Source: Rostratula benghalensis (Eukaryota; Chordata; Aves; Charadriiformes; Rostratulidae). From it: a DNA stretch of 64,000 nucleotides. The position numbers and the translations under genes are program-made. Shown here in pieces: positions 1-12,165 of this stretch (position 1 is its first letter; each line of letters opens with the position of its first letter). The stretch is taken from NCBI GenBank assembly GCA_013399305.1, contig VXAI01000178.1, positions 390,585 through 454,584 on the forward strand, read 5' to 3'. Under the pieces are notes generated by a model. The model did not search any database. It was given only the letters and a program-made list of their open reading frames with translations, and was not told the DNA's origin.

Positions 1-675
1 TTCTTCACTGACAATGATGAACATTTTCAGAAGTGATTGAGAACTTCAAGATACACCCATCTTCTTGTATTAATAGTATTTGAAGCTGTTCTTCAGGAGA
101 CATCTAACCACAGCTGAATTTATAACATTTTTTTTTTCCTTTATTTTTCTCATTTTAGAAAACAAGACACTTTTATCATTTTACCCCACGGAAAGAACAA
201 AAAAGTGTCCAAAAGGCAAAAGAGTTCAGAATATTTTTTTTGCTTCTCTCTTCATGTCCACATTCATACACTGTTATATACTGAACATGCAGACCAACAC
301 GTTCACACAAAGCTGTATCAATAAATATCACCGGGATTGCAGCTGCAAAGTGAATTTCTCAGTAATTAAGATAAGCCAAAGTAAAAGTTGCTTGTGAAAC
401 CTTACCTTTCTTCCTTTTATAACATGTTATCTTGCAACTTAAAGGTACCGTAGTTTACTATATTTAAATGGTAGCCTCCCAGGGTGAAAATCATGCCCAG
501 ATAGCAGCAGCAATTTGTTATGAAGTTTTAGCTTTGTTGGGCAGTAGTTGCTTCCAGGATGTATTTTCTAACTGTAGTTCAAAGGTTGCTCTAAAGGCAG
601 AGTTGTTCATTTCCTCCTGAGCTTTTTGGTTTGGCATTCCTGAGTGGTTTTCCCATGTTAATCATCTTCAGAATA

Positions 676-790
676 TCCCTCTGAAATGGGAACATTATCC
701 TCATTTTACTAATGGGAACCTGATAAATAGATTAGCATGAAAAGTACCCAGTTATTTTGGTGTCCAGAGCTGAGCTCCCAATGCCTACTT
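676..790 (-). repeat. Possible MIR-like SINE remnant, reverse orientation
   Basis: The block 'ATTATCCTCATTTTAC' followed by AATGGGAACCTGA resembles the reverse complement of the CORE/3' part of MIR (cattatccccattttacaga-like). Downstream, 'TCCAGAGCTGAGCTCCCA' could match the tRNA-like half, but the spacer is diverged. MIR is a tRNA-derived CORE-SINE that was active before the amniote radiation, so bird copies are expected to be old and short. The match is weak and could be chance. Confidence 0.3.
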
Positions 791-1648
791 TGGCAAAGGT
801 TTAAGCATTTATACTTTATTAATCTCAGCCAATTTTATCTGTCTAGAAGTAATTTATTTCTCTTAGCTACTCATTTTCTCATAGTCAGTGGGGAGGAACA
901 AACACATTCAGAAGTGCTTCATCTAATGTGTCTTGGAAGACTACCTTGGGATAAGATGAATTATCCCCCAGAGGGACTAAGGCAGATAAATCCCATATTA
1001 TTTATTATTTTAAGAACAGCTTCCTTCATTTTCAGTTGTAGTTAGGAGCTTTCAAGACTTCATCAAGCTGCTGTAAACTAAGAGTGTTGGGGACTTGAGG
1101 GAGAATGTCTCAACTGTGTTCATGCTCCTTCTGACTATCAGACCTCAGAAACTCAGTTCAGAAAAAAAAGGGAATCCTGGAACAACCACTTGGGTAAAGT
1201 CTGTGCTAAGTTACTTTGCCTGAGTCATCCAGCAGTGTAAGGAGGAGGCAGAGTATAACTCAAGTTTAATTTATGGAAATGCCTCCCAAATTCTGCAAGA
1301 AATGAGGCAAAGGCCATAAAGCTGGAAACCCCATGCACTGATCGCTCCCTTTTATCTGTAGACCTTGTAGATAAAAAATATTTTTAAAAAGTTTAAAACA
1401 ATATTCACAGACAATACTCCAAGCTTGCCCTATATATCTATATAATATTATGTCCTTTTAAACTTTACCCTGCTTCTATCAGCCCACATTTCTTGGTACA
1501 CACACACACAACACCTTCAGAATTTCCTTAGTCGCTGTGAAATGCACGAAAATATATTCAGGGATGTAAACTAAGGTATTTGAAAGCCCTTGAAAAGTGA
1601 GGTGATGAAGTTACTTGGAAAAAATATAGGGTACAATTTTCCACTAGG

Positions 1649-1663
1649 AAAAAAAAAAAAAAA
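1649..1663. repeat. Poly-A run (A15)
   Basis: A homopolymer of 15 A followed by GAAAGAA. No retroposed gene or SINE body is visible directly upstream, so this looks like a simple low-complexity run rather than the tail of a retrocopy. Confidence 0.9.
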
Positions 1664-2439
1664 GAAAGAACTTCTTAAGCTCCATTCCCAGAAGCTGATT
1701 TTATTTAATTTCATTCTTTGTGAAAGCACCATCAGCAAATCATTGTTAACAGTGTATTGAAAGTTAAACAAAATACTAAAGTGGTGGTAAAGGAATCCAG
1801 AGGTAAGTTCTACCTCAGTGGGAAAGGGAGTGAAACGGATATTAATATTTAATGTGGTGGAGGTGACAAGTGAAATGAGTGCTCTTTTCCCCTCTCCTTG
1901 GTACTCTGCACTGAGATGTGCACCTCCTCATAGACACATACACATTGCTGCCCCCATTAGCCATGGATGAAAGTTCTGAAGTGAACAAAAAATCTCATTT
2001 AACAAGTACATAAACTCATGGTTACCTTTATACAGGCACTTAAATCCAAATTTTCAGTGAGTTTTACACATGTGTAATTACACAGTTCTGTAGTTAATTG
2101 AATGGGTTGCTAGAGTCATGTCTCACAAAGTTCTGCGTGATCAAACCACTTGAGAATGGAATCACCTTTGAGGACGTGAAATCTTCAGGATTAGTTTTGA
2201 GGTATCTTATAGACTGAAACTAGTCTTTTTTTTTCTGAACATAAAATGTAAACACACAAAGATATAAATAAATATAACCCAACCACTGCAAATAAGATTG
2301 TGGCTTTTGCTAAAGCATGCAGTTGATAACAAGTGTTGATGGACCTGTATCAATAAAGCATATAAAACTTTGCTGTGCACTAGTTAACCGAAGTTTTACT
2401 TGGTAGAAAAGAAGGGCAGGGTGTAATGGTCTTGGGCAA

Positions 2440-2600
2440 CTATTGAATTCAGTGTTGGCCACTGGATTTCAAGAAGAGATGAACCAACTATATGGAGTTC
2501 AGAGGAAAGCAGCAAGAAAGATCAGAAGTCCAGATTAAATGGCCCATAAGAGTAGATTGAGGGAATTACACTTAATTGTTCTAAAGAAAAGAATGCATCT
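2440..2600 (+). mobile_element. Eroded CR1 fragment (ORF2 3' region), sense orientation
   Basis: In order, the segment shows motifs shared with the region of CR1 after the reverse transcriptase domain: 'TTCAAGAAGAGATGAACCAA', 'GAGTTCAGAGGAAAGCAGCA', 'AAGATCAGAAG', 'TTGAGGGAATTACACTTAAT' and 'CTAAAGAAAAGAATG'. These line up with the usual 'gaccaactggagagggtcca..agaggagggc..aagatgatcag..ctgagggagttgggg..' stretch, but with heavy divergence. No 3' tail is present; a TA/TG-rich tract follows directly. It is an old, dead fragment and cannot code. Confidence 0.6.
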
Positions 2601-2687
2601 ATATACAGGTGTATAGTATGTATATGTATATAGTATGTGTGTAGATATATATATTTATAGTATGTGTGTGTATATATATATACACAC
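2598..2687. repeat. TA/TG-rich compound microsatellite
   Basis: Imperfect TATA and TGTG dinucleotide runs with the decamer TATAGTATGT recurring three times, ending in TATATATATATACACACCCC. It abuts the eroded CR1 piece on its left and may have grown from that element's end. It is likely to vary in length between individuals. Confidence 0.85.
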
Positions 2688-2689
2688 CC

Positions 2690-4735
2690 CACTTAAAAAA
2701 CAATGAAGTTTCTTTTCCATGAAATATCATTAATCTTGTTGCCAAAAGAATTCAATTCCAAATCTTTTTTTTAAATATGATGGAATATTAAGGGTGCTTG
2801 CCTTCGCTATTATGATGTGTCTCCAAAATACGACCTGATTTCAAGACCTCTAGAGCTTTTTCTTCCTAAATCTGCAGTTCCCGTACTAGCAGAAGGAATG
2901 ATGCCCATCTCAGACTGTACAGGGAAGGGCAAGCTGATATTCAGACTTTGGGAGTATGGATTCAGATAGTGGATGTGTTGGCGTGCTCTATAACATTATG
3001 TTATCCAATCCCATGCAAACACTTAGTCAACCCATCTAATTTCTTTCTGCCTTTTTTCTTGTTTCTTAGATGAGCATAATATTCCTTTTTGCTGTGTCGT
3101 GTCTGTTTTATCTGTTCATATGAGAGGATTCATAGTATCCTATGGGGGAGTACCTCTCCCATGCATGTAAAGAGCCCTAGGTATAGTGACTGGGTGTTGT
3201 AGAGCAGTATGATAATATGTACCTGTGTTGGATTGCTCCCCGGAAGAGGAAATCAATCCCACCCCAACTCTTTTGTTTAGCAGATAATAATCCTAATGGA
3301 TTTTTAACATTCTCAGGATGTGGAATATAGCAAATTCTCCATTTTAAGTTCTCCACTGAATCATGTCCATAATATTCTTGCGCTAATAAGTGAGCAGGAT
3401 TTACTAATATATTTATCTGTCTTATACCCTTTCTCGATAAATCTGAACCTCAGTGTTGACTACTGGTTGTTGCCTTGAAAAAAACCTAGTGATGGGAGAT
3501 ACTTGGCTCCAGGGCTCGGCTGTAAAAATTTTATTATATTCTAAATCCAGAGCCTCATGACAAATGACAGCATGGATTTCACCCTCTGACAGGGTATTGG
3601 TTTCCTGGCATGTTGAAGCTGATTAATTTATTTTCATATGATTCTAAATGAATCGTGGAGAGTCTGTGGTGACTGGATGTTTCAGTGATGCCATAAACTT
3701 GGACAACGGCTAAGCTGCTATGAAATATGAAGAATGATGAAGCAGTTTTGATCAATATCAGACAAAAAAAAAAAAGAAAAAAAAAAAGAGAGAGACTTGA
3801 GCAGACAAAACATTAAGAATTCCTTGAAAGACCCACTTTTTCATTATTAATACAGGACATGACTTGAGAATAGGCTCCATGTTAACACCAGAAGCTGGAG
3901 ATTTCTGATGATGGGTAAAAAAAGGGGACCCCCAGAACAGGAGTCATTCATATTCATCCTTACTTCCCCACAGCCCCGTCCTGTTTTCATTAAAGAAAGG
4001 TCTGAGCTCACCGTAGCCTCCTGTATTGCTTTCTCATCACTCAAGTCCTGGCTAAATGTGAAAACACAAAACCTGTGTGTTACTCTTTCAGGGGATGAAA
4101 GGCACGAATCATGATCAGAGTGTAGAAACAGAGCCCCTCCCTCCCTCTCAAACCCATTCCTGTTTCCTGCCTTAGTGAAAGGATTGGAGGGTCTGAACAG
4201 ACTCCTAATCAGAGAAGAATCACTTCAAGAGAAAGATCATTGCAATTGGAAATGAATATGACTTTCAGAAGCCAGTTGCCACAAACTGAATTGGGCCAGA
4301 GATAACAAACTTTTATTGTGAGCCACGAGCAGGGGTGTGTGTAGTATCTCCTCTCCCAGGAGATCTTATGGAGATGTTGATTCATGTGCCATCTTCCTCC
4401 TTTGACTGAGCAGAGCACCAGCCGTTGGGGTTGTCATTTTATAGCCTGAAAGACAGATATGAGATGCACTGACAAGAGGTTTCCAGGCAGTAGGCTAAAT
4501 GAGCCAAAGAATTTGAAGCCACAGTCTCTTCCATTCCTACCCACTGGATTATAACTGCAGCCAGAAGGGAGATGCAGATGAAATGAGAGAGCAAGAGAAT
4601 GCGGTTACTGTACTGAGAAGTATGGTCCAAAGAAACACATTAATTTTGTTAGGGCATGGGCCAGCAGAAGGGGCCCAGAGTGGCAGAGAGGGAAAGAGAT
4701 GAAGGAAAAAAGGGGGGATTATGAAGCCCATTGCC
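2690..4735. other. Non-coding unique sequence
   Basis: No gene is seen; open frames are below 75 codons. It contains an A/G-rich simple tract at 3763-3796 (A12 G A11 then GAGAGAGA) and a short near-perfect stem (TGGGGGAG / CTCTCCCA, 3-base loop) near 3144-3162. Nothing else repetitive was recognised. Confidence 0.55.
3763..3796. repeat. A-rich / GA simple repeat
   Basis: Two poly-A runs separated by one G, ending in a short GA run. No SINE or retrocopy body precedes it on the + strand. Confidence 0.85.
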
Positions 4736-4737
4736 TA

Positions 4738-5180
4738 ACGCGTGTTGCCTGGTGCTGCTGGTTGCCTGGTTCAAGGCCACCCACACACGGGGTAAGTGAC
4801 ACTCGTGAATGACTTAGTAAAACTCATGGGGCCTGTCAAGGCAGCGAACAGGAGCCTCTCTCTTCGTCAAAGAAGGAGTCATTTAAAAACAGAGCTGTGA
4901 CGGGGGGAATGGGAGCATGTGGGGGGGTGGTAACAGAAACACAACAGCGATGAGAAAACATGAGGTTTCACGAGAAGGGCTGAGGTGGTCGGCGCTACCT
5001 TGCTATCAGCACCCGCTACAGAGACTGATGGAGTTTTGTTCTCTCCAGACCCAGTGGCGGATGCCAGCTTGGAGGAATGACTCAGGCTCACCGTTTTAAT
5101 TCTTTGGACATAAAACTCAGCGTGAGGTACAAGGGAGAGCTGCAGTCGTGCTTCACAGAGGCCACCTAGAAAAGGCAATG
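4738..5180. other. Candidate conserved or regulatory non-coding block (CpG-retaining)
   Basis: Against a CpG-poor background, this 440-bp stretch keeps many CpGs (for example AACGCGTG, GGTCGGCGC, GTGGCGGATG, CAGCGTGAGG, TAGCGGGGTGAG). It also contains an AP-1-type TGACTCA (in AATGACTCAGGC, about 5077-5088). It carries no CR1, MIR or microsatellite sequence. Retained CpG and dense non-repetitive sequence are what an enhancer or conserved element often looks like, but this is inference from composition only. It could equally be ordinary unique DNA with locally higher GC. Confidence 0.3.
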
Positions 5181-5396
5181 TTGTTCTTAGCGGGGTGAGT
5201 TACCTCATCCTGAGCCAATAGGTGGGAAAAATCCCAGCATCTCACCCTTCACCAGTGCTCTGCATCTCCAAATAGTTGCTACAGTCGCTAAGAGCTACAG
5301 AAAAGCATTTGAAAGCTCTCCAAGCTAAAGAAGCCTCATGAGGCTTTATGAAAGTAATAAAACTGCTTCTTCCTAATCCTTGTTTTTCTTCCTTAA

Positions 5397-5426
5397 TTTT
5401 CCTTTTTTTTTTTTTTTTTCTTTTTG
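5397..5426. repeat. Poly-T rich run
   Basis: A run of 17 T flanked by further T-rich sequence. A simple low-complexity tract. Confidence 0.85.
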
Positions 5427-6177
5427 TGTTGCTGGGAAAACTAAGAAATGATAGACAAAACTTCAAGTTCAGGTCGCATACAGTTGCCTGTGTACCGTTT
5501 TTTCTACTTCCAAAAGAAATGCAAAATTCAGAGTGACTACCGATGCAGTGTTGGTTTTATAAGAAAAGGTTTTCCCTGTCTCATTCCACAGAGTCATCTC
5601 CTTTTCAAGCAAGCTCAGATTTTCAAGGCTTTATATTAAATTTGTCTCAGCCTTTGCATAGAAAGAGATGAATGACATACAGGTGGTGTCACCAAATTCA
5701 AACCTGGCTTAATTTGACAATGAAAGGTCAGAAGATTTTCAAATGGAGAAAAACTGCAATTGTTTTTGGGTCAAAGTGTTCATTTTCTTATTTAACTGTA
5801 CAATAACAACCTTTCAGTCTGAGATACACAGAATTCTTGCTGATCAGCAGTGCAATAAATCAAAATATGAGTTGGTGCTTGAAGCTTGAAGAACCTTGCT
5901 ATCAAAATAAACAAGAAAGAGCCACTGTCCACTGTTTTGCAGGAGCAAGCCACAAACATGAATGAGTTTGCCCCAGGAATCACTGTCAGATCTGGAAATT
6001 CATTGCCATCTACAGGCCCCACAAGAATACCTGGCAATAGAGTTTCCATCCTTTAAAAACATACCTGGGACTTGCGAAGTACAGCTCAAAGCCAACGGAC
6101 CCTTTCTTGTGACTTCACCATAGACAGGATCTCTGAGAAACTCCAGAAATGCAGAGTATCTTTTTGGCTTTGTTTTG

Positions 6178-6217
6178 GTTTTTTTTTAAATTTTTCTTCT
6201 TTTTTTTTTTTTTTTTT
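6178..6217. repeat. Poly-T rich tract
   Basis: T7, AAA, then a C-interrupted T run ending in about 17 T followed by CAG. The T-tract plus CAG looks like a polypyrimidine/3' splice acceptor by chance. The sequence after it has no recognisable exon, so it is called a simple repeat. Confidence 0.8.
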
Positions 6218-6657
6218 CAGCTTTGCACAACCTCTGAGATTTTTACCTGCCAAATTTCACACAGCTCTTCTTCTTCTTCAAGGAGCGAGGCCTTCTGACT
6301 CAGAGTCACATCCTAAAATTCTTCCTCATGAAGGTTTCACACTACCGAGGGCCAGCAAGGCAGATCCATTTGCTGATGTGATTTGACTAATCCCCCTATA
6401 ATGAGGAAGCGGAACAGCTGAGCTGAAAGCCTGAGCCCTCACTGTGCAAAGGTATGAACTAATAAGCAAACCTAAGCTTATATGGGGATCCAGTCATTCC
6501 CAGAGGGGATTTGAACCAAACTGGCATTGGTGATTTTGATTCAAAATGAATAAAAAGCCATAAAAAGTTACTGAAGGGTCCAAAAACTAAAGTCAAAAAT
6601 ACTACCACCTGTCTGTTCGTTCATGATACTAGAAACCATTCAGTGGCAAAAAAGGTT

Positions 6658-6676
6658 AAAAAAAAAAAAGAAAAAA
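6658..6676. repeat. A-rich run
   Basis: Poly-A of 12 bases, G, then A6. Low complexity. Confidence 0.8.
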
Positions 6677-6879
6677 GCTCCATTTACCCCAAATTTTGAT
6701 GTGAGTCAGATCTTTCATTGTCACATTTGCTTATTTGCAGTGGACAGCACGTATCTGTGGGCTACATTCATATCCCTGAAGAAATGCACACATCCGTGGG
6801 CTTGCTTGGGGTATTTAAAACTGGGCAGAGAGATGGGATCACGCAAGGAAGGAATGCAGTCAGATTAATATGGACTGCA

Positions 6880-7140
6880 CTAAGTCTGGGATAATAAACC
6901 CCGCAGACAGCGAGATTTATTAGCCCACGGAACTACATTTCTAGAGAAATCGACCCACGAACTTGAGGAATTTAAAACGATCCCAAAACCACACAGCACA
7001 GAACATGTTGTACATCCCCAGTTAACCGATATACATGCTTCTGAGTGGCATTTTCCAGTCTCTGAAATGTAAGAATAATATTTGGCTGTTTATGCTGCTG
7101 GGAGGCTACAGACTTTATAATGATGGTGCTATCCTCGCAG
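6880..7140. other. Candidate conserved non-coding block
   Basis: A repeat-free stretch with several retained CpGs (CCCCGCAG, ACAGCGAG, CCCACGGAAC, ATCGACCCACG, AACGATCCC, AACCGATA). It also has runs typical of homeobox- or forkhead-rich elements (ATTTATTAG, AATATTTGGCTGTTTATG). No open frame of note spans it. The call rests on composition only. Confidence 0.25.
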
Positions 7141-7349
7141 AATAAAAGACAGATTTGACCCCAAGGAATTTCCTTTCTCAGTCATCAATTAAACACAGTT
7201 TTTAAGCATGAATTTTCCTCTATGTAATATACCTAAATCTACCCCTATTAAACAAAATATGCAGACACAAGAAGAACTTTATGAGGATTTAGTGCTTGCT
7301 GAGCGGTTTGGTGGATCAGAGCTTAAAGAAGTAGGGTTACTCTTAAATT

Positions 7350-7480
7350 AGTAAGGACAGGAGAATGGGAAACCAAGGCACAGAGAGTTTGAAGTATTGG
7401 TGTCTGAGATGCCAGTGATGACACAAGGGGGAGTAAATGGAATTTGCTGCAGAGCCAATTCCACAATTGATTAACAGTAA
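7350..7480 (-). repeat. MIR-like SINE remnant, reverse orientation
   Basis: The segment 'GGGAAACCAAGGCACAGAGA' followed by G, TTTGAAGT closely matches the reverse complement of the MIR core (gaaactgaggcacagagaggttaagt). Downstream, 'GCAGAGCCAATTCC' sits where MIR has 'ggcagagccgggattc'. The order is right and the divergence is high, as expected for a pre-amniote SINE surviving in a bird genome. The alternative is chance similarity limited to the 20-bp core. Confidence 0.5.
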
Positions 7481-10400
7481 AAAAAGACAGTTTGAAAGAG
7501 GTTTTAGCAGGTTACTACCAATTAGATGGAGAGCCTTGATGTGCCATTTTGCGATTTGGCATTTTACTTTGTCTAGAGAGATGGATACATGGAAAATTCT
7601 GTTGGTTAAGATTCTCGTTTTCCTCTCAGAGTAAATTACTGGTTGCAGATCACTATTACTGTGACACCTGGTTAGTTAGCCAGCAGTTTCTCCCAGGAAT
7701 GTAAATTAAAGAGCTAAGCTGCGTTGTACTGGCTATGTGAAGGGTACCAATTCAACTGGCTGTGACAGGTATCTAATGCCATTTAAGGTGCCTCAGATTA
7801 TCCTGTCTGCCTTCCAACCCTTGCTACACTAGAACACAAGGCTGGTGTCAAGTCTCCCAGACAAAAGTAAGTACTCCAAGTACCTTACACATCTCAGAGG
7901 ACTCCAGTGGATGATTGAATCAAGCCCACATCTTTCTACCTGAGTGACTTTTCTGGTGTAGACTCTTGAAAACAACCTAATGACAGGGCAGGGAGTTAGC
8001 TAAGATGGTGATGATGGGGCAGGGTGAGGAAGACAGTGAAACAACAGTGGCTGGAGAAGCTGGGAGGCCTGAGGAGGGAAAAGCAGGTTTCTGGGAAGAG
8101 AAGTAAGAAGAGAACTGGGAAAAGCTGGTTCTTTCCATCACAGTGGTGGGATAACAGCACTGCACAAGATTATTTGGATCCTCCAAGTTGATAAAGAGTA
8201 ATTGTGTTACATCACAGTCATCTTCTGCTCCTCCAGCATTTCAAAAGGAGTTAGTCTGAGCTCATCCTGGCTATATTAAGGCTTTGGCATGTGTTCCAAG
8301 GCCTTGATTCCACCCCAGTCTGACACTTGGAGCCACCCACCAAGAAGGAAAGAAACATCACCCACCGTAGCCAGCTGGGTGCTGTCAGAGACAGCCAAAA
8401 TCTTTATGCAAACTGTGGAGGACAAACTGCAGGCCCATCTCAGGCCAAGAGGAAAACCTTTTCTCTGGATTCATATCCTCCCCTGACATTATTAATCAGG
8501 CTGACATTGGGCTCTTCACATGAGGAAGAGACAGTGAGAAAACTGCTTTTACTTGAAGCAAAAAAAAGTAAAAAGGAAGAAAGATCTCCTAGAAAAGTTC
8601 TCACAAGTTATGTCCACAGACTTTCCAAGTCCACAATAAGGTGTATGAGCCTCTTTCAAGTAGTTCCTGTTTTAATTGCCTCCACAGTTACACCTGCATC
8701 CATTACAGTAACATTTGCCAAGATCTTCCAGGACTCTGTATTGGCCACAGCTGGTCAGATTGCTCTGGGCTTTGCCAGCCATCTGTGCCCGGGTGTTTGG
8801 AGTCAGGCTATGAAAGGGAAAAGGCCAGGGCTCTGCTGAGAAGAGTTTTATTTGGAAAGTGCCTTTCCCAGCTGTGATGCTTCACTGAAGTACTTTCCTC
8901 AAAATGTGAACATAGACAGCCAGTCTTCATCAAGGGACATAGAGTGAGCCTATCTTCATCATCTAGTGTGTTGCTCAAACCACAGCATGTTCTCAGAAAT
9001 GCTTGAAAGCCCGCCTGAAATGTCAAATCCCTGTCTTCCTCTCCTCTTGTTTTTCCAAGATAATGCACAGAAGGGTTTTAAAAAACATGTGCAGGTGTAG
9101 CTAATGGGTGCTGGTTGCTCTTCATGGAGAAGTGAAGAGGAATCCTGGGGTTTCCTGCCTGAGCTGGAATTCAGGCTGCAGACTGAGACACAAAAATATG
9201 GGTGTCTACAAGCAGGTATCAAGTCTAGAGAATTCTACAGTTCATTTTCCATTACTTATCTAGAGGTTGTTTCAATGGCCCACTTATGAGTATCTTCTGC
9301 TGCTTGAGTTGGAGTACAGACTTTGGCATGAATTCTGTAAAGGCACAAATTTCCTGCAGGTCCTATGACACAGAGGCATCCAGTGTTCTTTCAGAGGACA
9401 TCCAAGACATATACAAATATAATGGTAATTATGACACAGGATTAGTAGTGGCCTTGTGCCCTTGTGGACTGAAGCATTCAGTAAATTTCTAGACTCCGTT
9501 GACAGTCTGAGAGAGATAGTGATTATGATTGAACTTTTAACAGCTGTTTCAGACGTAGAAATCTCTGGTAGATTTCTGCCATATATCAGAGTGGAAATGG
9601 ACCAGGGATGGATGGTCTCCAAATACAGTTAATAATTCAATTATATTCCTTTCACAGTACAAACCTTAAAAACCATACCCTAAGTGCTTTTTATAAACAA
9701 TACAGAAAAAGGTGTTTCTATAACATAGTTCAGCTCACTAAAACCTGACTGTAGAAAAATTGTAGATGAACTGACTCTTAATCCATGTTTTCCAGGGAAA
9801 TGCTAAAGGTAGAGCAACTGAAATTATTCCACGAATTCTCAAACCCCTCTAACTAAAAATAATGAGGATAGATTTTATCATGATATGTCTTGAGTTACCT
9901 GTCTCCCAGGGTGACCATGCTTTTGTTTCTGACCTCAGAAAGGAGCAAGCCAAAAAGTGACTCAGATCTACCATTTGTAATCGTCACCAGGATTCAGGGT
10001 GAGATTTATATTGGATACAAATGGAAACACCTACCCTGAATCCACGCTGAAACAGAAGGATTGCCTGCAAACACAGTGATGGTTGTAGCTGTCAGGCCTG
10101 CAGGCTGGAATCTCTTCTAGAAGGTCATCTGGTACTGTATTGCCCAAACAAGTAATTTTTTGCATCACAATTTTGGCATAATTTTCCCCATAGTTAGCAA
10201 TGTTCCTGTTCTCCCTGTAGTGCAGGAGACACCCTCGGATTTTCATGGATAATTGTCCTCTATCTTTCATCTTCATATTGCTGCAACATTATTCACGTGG
10301 CTTTTTCTGAGATATGCCCTTTGTTTGCTTCCACCCACTCACACCTCCACACACACACACTCTAACATAGCTGACATATGCTAGAAGATGTTTCTACCAG

Positions 10401-10880
10401 ATCATATCAATGACCGTTCTGGGTTAACCTTCTGCCACGTGCTTATTGCTCCATGGCAAGACTAACATTTGCATATTTTGTGGGCTGCTCATCACCTCCT
10501 GCTGAGCTTTCTGGTCTCCAGCTTTGCCTGATTAACTTGGATGAGCTATCTTTGGACATGCCATAGGAAAGAGAGAGCACGAGTGAGAGTATGTGAGTTG
10601 CAGGGCATAGAGACAAGAATACCACATTTACAAAATCTCTTCCCCATGTCATTTAAATCCACAGGGGCAACAAGTGCTTTTATTTGTAATGAAATATGCC
10701 ATGAAAAGTTCAAAGTCATGGTGAAAGCAGAGGTATGGCAATGGGAGCCAGTTTTGAGCTCTATTAGCTGGTAGAAAATGGCAGCTAAAATCTTACAGGA
10801 ACTCTACATGCAAGCAAAATGCTTTCAGTCTCTCCATGAGAAACCACCACTATACAGACCAGCCAAGTGAGATATGGGTA
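7480..10880. other. Non-coding unique sequence
   Basis: No gene is recognised. The longest open frame in the window (+ strand, 8327-8839, 170 codons) lies here. Its translation shows no recognisable domain, no signal or membrane pattern and no clear splice context. A short (CA)n run is at 10348-10361. An octamer motif ATTTGCAT occurs near 10467. Nothing repetitive of mobile origin was identified. Confidence 0.5.
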
Positions 10881-10885
10881 TCAGT

Positions 10886-11022
10886 CCTTCTCCTCTCCTC
10901 TCCTCTCCTCTCCTCTCCTCTCCNNNNNNNNNNNNNNNNNNNNNCCTCTCCTCTCCTCTCCTCTCCTCTCCTCTCCTCTCCTCTCCTCTCCTCTCCTCTC
11001 CTCTCCTCTCCTCTCTCTCCCT
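10886..11022. repeat. (CCTCT)n pentanucleotide satellite with an assembly gap
   Basis: A pure pyrimidine pentamer repeat, unit TCCTC/CCTCT, about 37 bp before and 77 bp after a run of 21 Ns (10924-10944). It ends with CTCTCTCCCTACAC. The repeat phase differs across the gap: units start at positions 1 mod 5 before it and 4 mod 5 after it. The 21-base gap therefore does not equal a whole number of units. Perfect polypyrimidine mirror repeats of this type can form triplex (H-DNA). No coding meaning. Confidence 0.97.
10924..10944. other. Assembly gap (21 N)
   Basis: Twenty-one undetermined bases within the CCTCT satellite. The true array length here is unknown. Confidence 0.99.
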
Positions 11023-12165
11023 ACACATACAAAATTAAACATTCACTAGAACATACAGTGTAACTTGTGAAGCCTTTATTTCACATTACTCTGGAAATCA
11101 GAAGAAAACAACCTCGTCAGCTGGTGTAAGTTGGAGCAATGCAGCAGATTTCCAGTGTGTGCTAACTCATGCTAACTGATCATCTTATTTCAGTGGTTCT
11201 GTTTATCATTTTATATTTCACTCTTTCTTAGTGATGAATAGTCCCAGCCTCTTCTCTTTCCTTGCTTATGTACAGGACCATTTATTCATCCACAGTAAGT
11301 CTTTTGCACTGACCTATTTCAGCATGAAAGCACATTTTGATGTTAGAATTACCTGCTGAATGGAATTTTTTTTTTTTTTGGTTGGTTGGTTGTTTTGTTT
11401 AGCAACATGGTTGCTCCTATTTTGGTCAACTCTTTGTGAAATTTCGGGCTTTGTTTTTTTTTTCAAAATTATCCAGAAAAGATCACAAGTTCCACGTAAT
11501 CACCAAGATATAAGGCTTTAAAAAAGAGATACCAAGCATTTCAAGACTTGCAATAAAATTTCCAGGTTTGGCAATACAATGTCATAATTTCCGTATGGCT
11601 CATTTTTAACCTTTTCTTTCAGTTGCAATAATCACTGCTGCATTTTTTCATGTCTGGTCTTGTGTTATAGGAATAATCTGAGTATTCCAGACTTTGCGGA
11701 ATCAATTGATTAATCTGGCTGAATGCTTTCACCTTGGGGACTGATTCATCCTGTTTTTCCCTGACTTCCATAATGCCTGTTTCTTGACATTTAGATCTCT
11801 TGTGTCATAACAGTCTGGGTTTGTATTTAGCGAGTCCTTTTCACTCCTTTCACAGCTGCTGTGGCACCCTTGGGCACAGCAAATCTTAAACTCCAAGTAA
11901 GCTGGAACAAAACACATGTGGTTCCTACGCAGTTCTTTAAATTAGGTCAGGATTTTAATGGTGCAGTGTTTTAATTGCATTTTTAAGGCCTTCGGCTACG
12001 TCTGACACCTTATTGCACTAAAACCCCCAAAAGCTAAACCATATACACGCTATGGTCCTGGATTAATTCCTCTAAAAGTTAGGGAATGTATTCAGTTCAG
12101 AATTAGTCTAAGCCAATATGTTTTGCATTAAGATAGATAACTCCATTAGATAATACCCCACATTT
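11023..12165. other. Non-coding unique sequence
   Basis: No gene is seen; open frames are under 65 codons. It contains T-rich runs (about 11367-11381 and 11453-11463) with a short GGTT repeat after the first. No mobile element was recognised until the CR1 at 12166. Confidence 0.55.

Larger units (their letters stand above)
1..2440. other. Non-coding unique sequence at the left edge
   Basis: No gene is seen. Open frames reach only about 105 codons and look random, with low-complexity or frame-shadow composition. The stretch is AT-rich and nearly free of CpG. It holds one weak MIR-like remnant (about 676-790) and a short poly-A run of 15 bases at 1649-1663. No exon with recognisable splice sites and protein-like codon use was identified. 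If a gene runs off the left edge, this portion would be intron or flank. Confidence 0.6.
5181..6879. other. Non-coding unique sequence with T-rich runs
   Basis: No gene is seen. Open frames up to 104 codons occur but include homopolymer-encoded phenylalanine or lysine runs, a sign of chance frames. T-rich runs sit at 5397-5426 and 6178-6217 and an A-rich run at 6658-6676. The rest is unremarkable AT-rich sequence. Confidence 0.55.

Noticed and set aside
6178..6220. Polypyrimidine tract ending in CAG, resembling a 3' splice site
   Set aside because: The following sequence shows no protein-like exon or matching donor. T-rich simple repeats produce such signals by chance.
8327..8839. 170-codon open frame on the + strand, the longest in the window
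   Set aside because: Its translation has no domain, signal or membrane pattern I recognise. A few frames of this length are expected by chance in 64 kb, and a second overlapping frame (8641-8877) is also open.
10825..11063. Open frames with RGEER/LLSSP-type amino-acid repeats
   Set aside because: They are translations of the CCTCT satellite and include undetermined bases.
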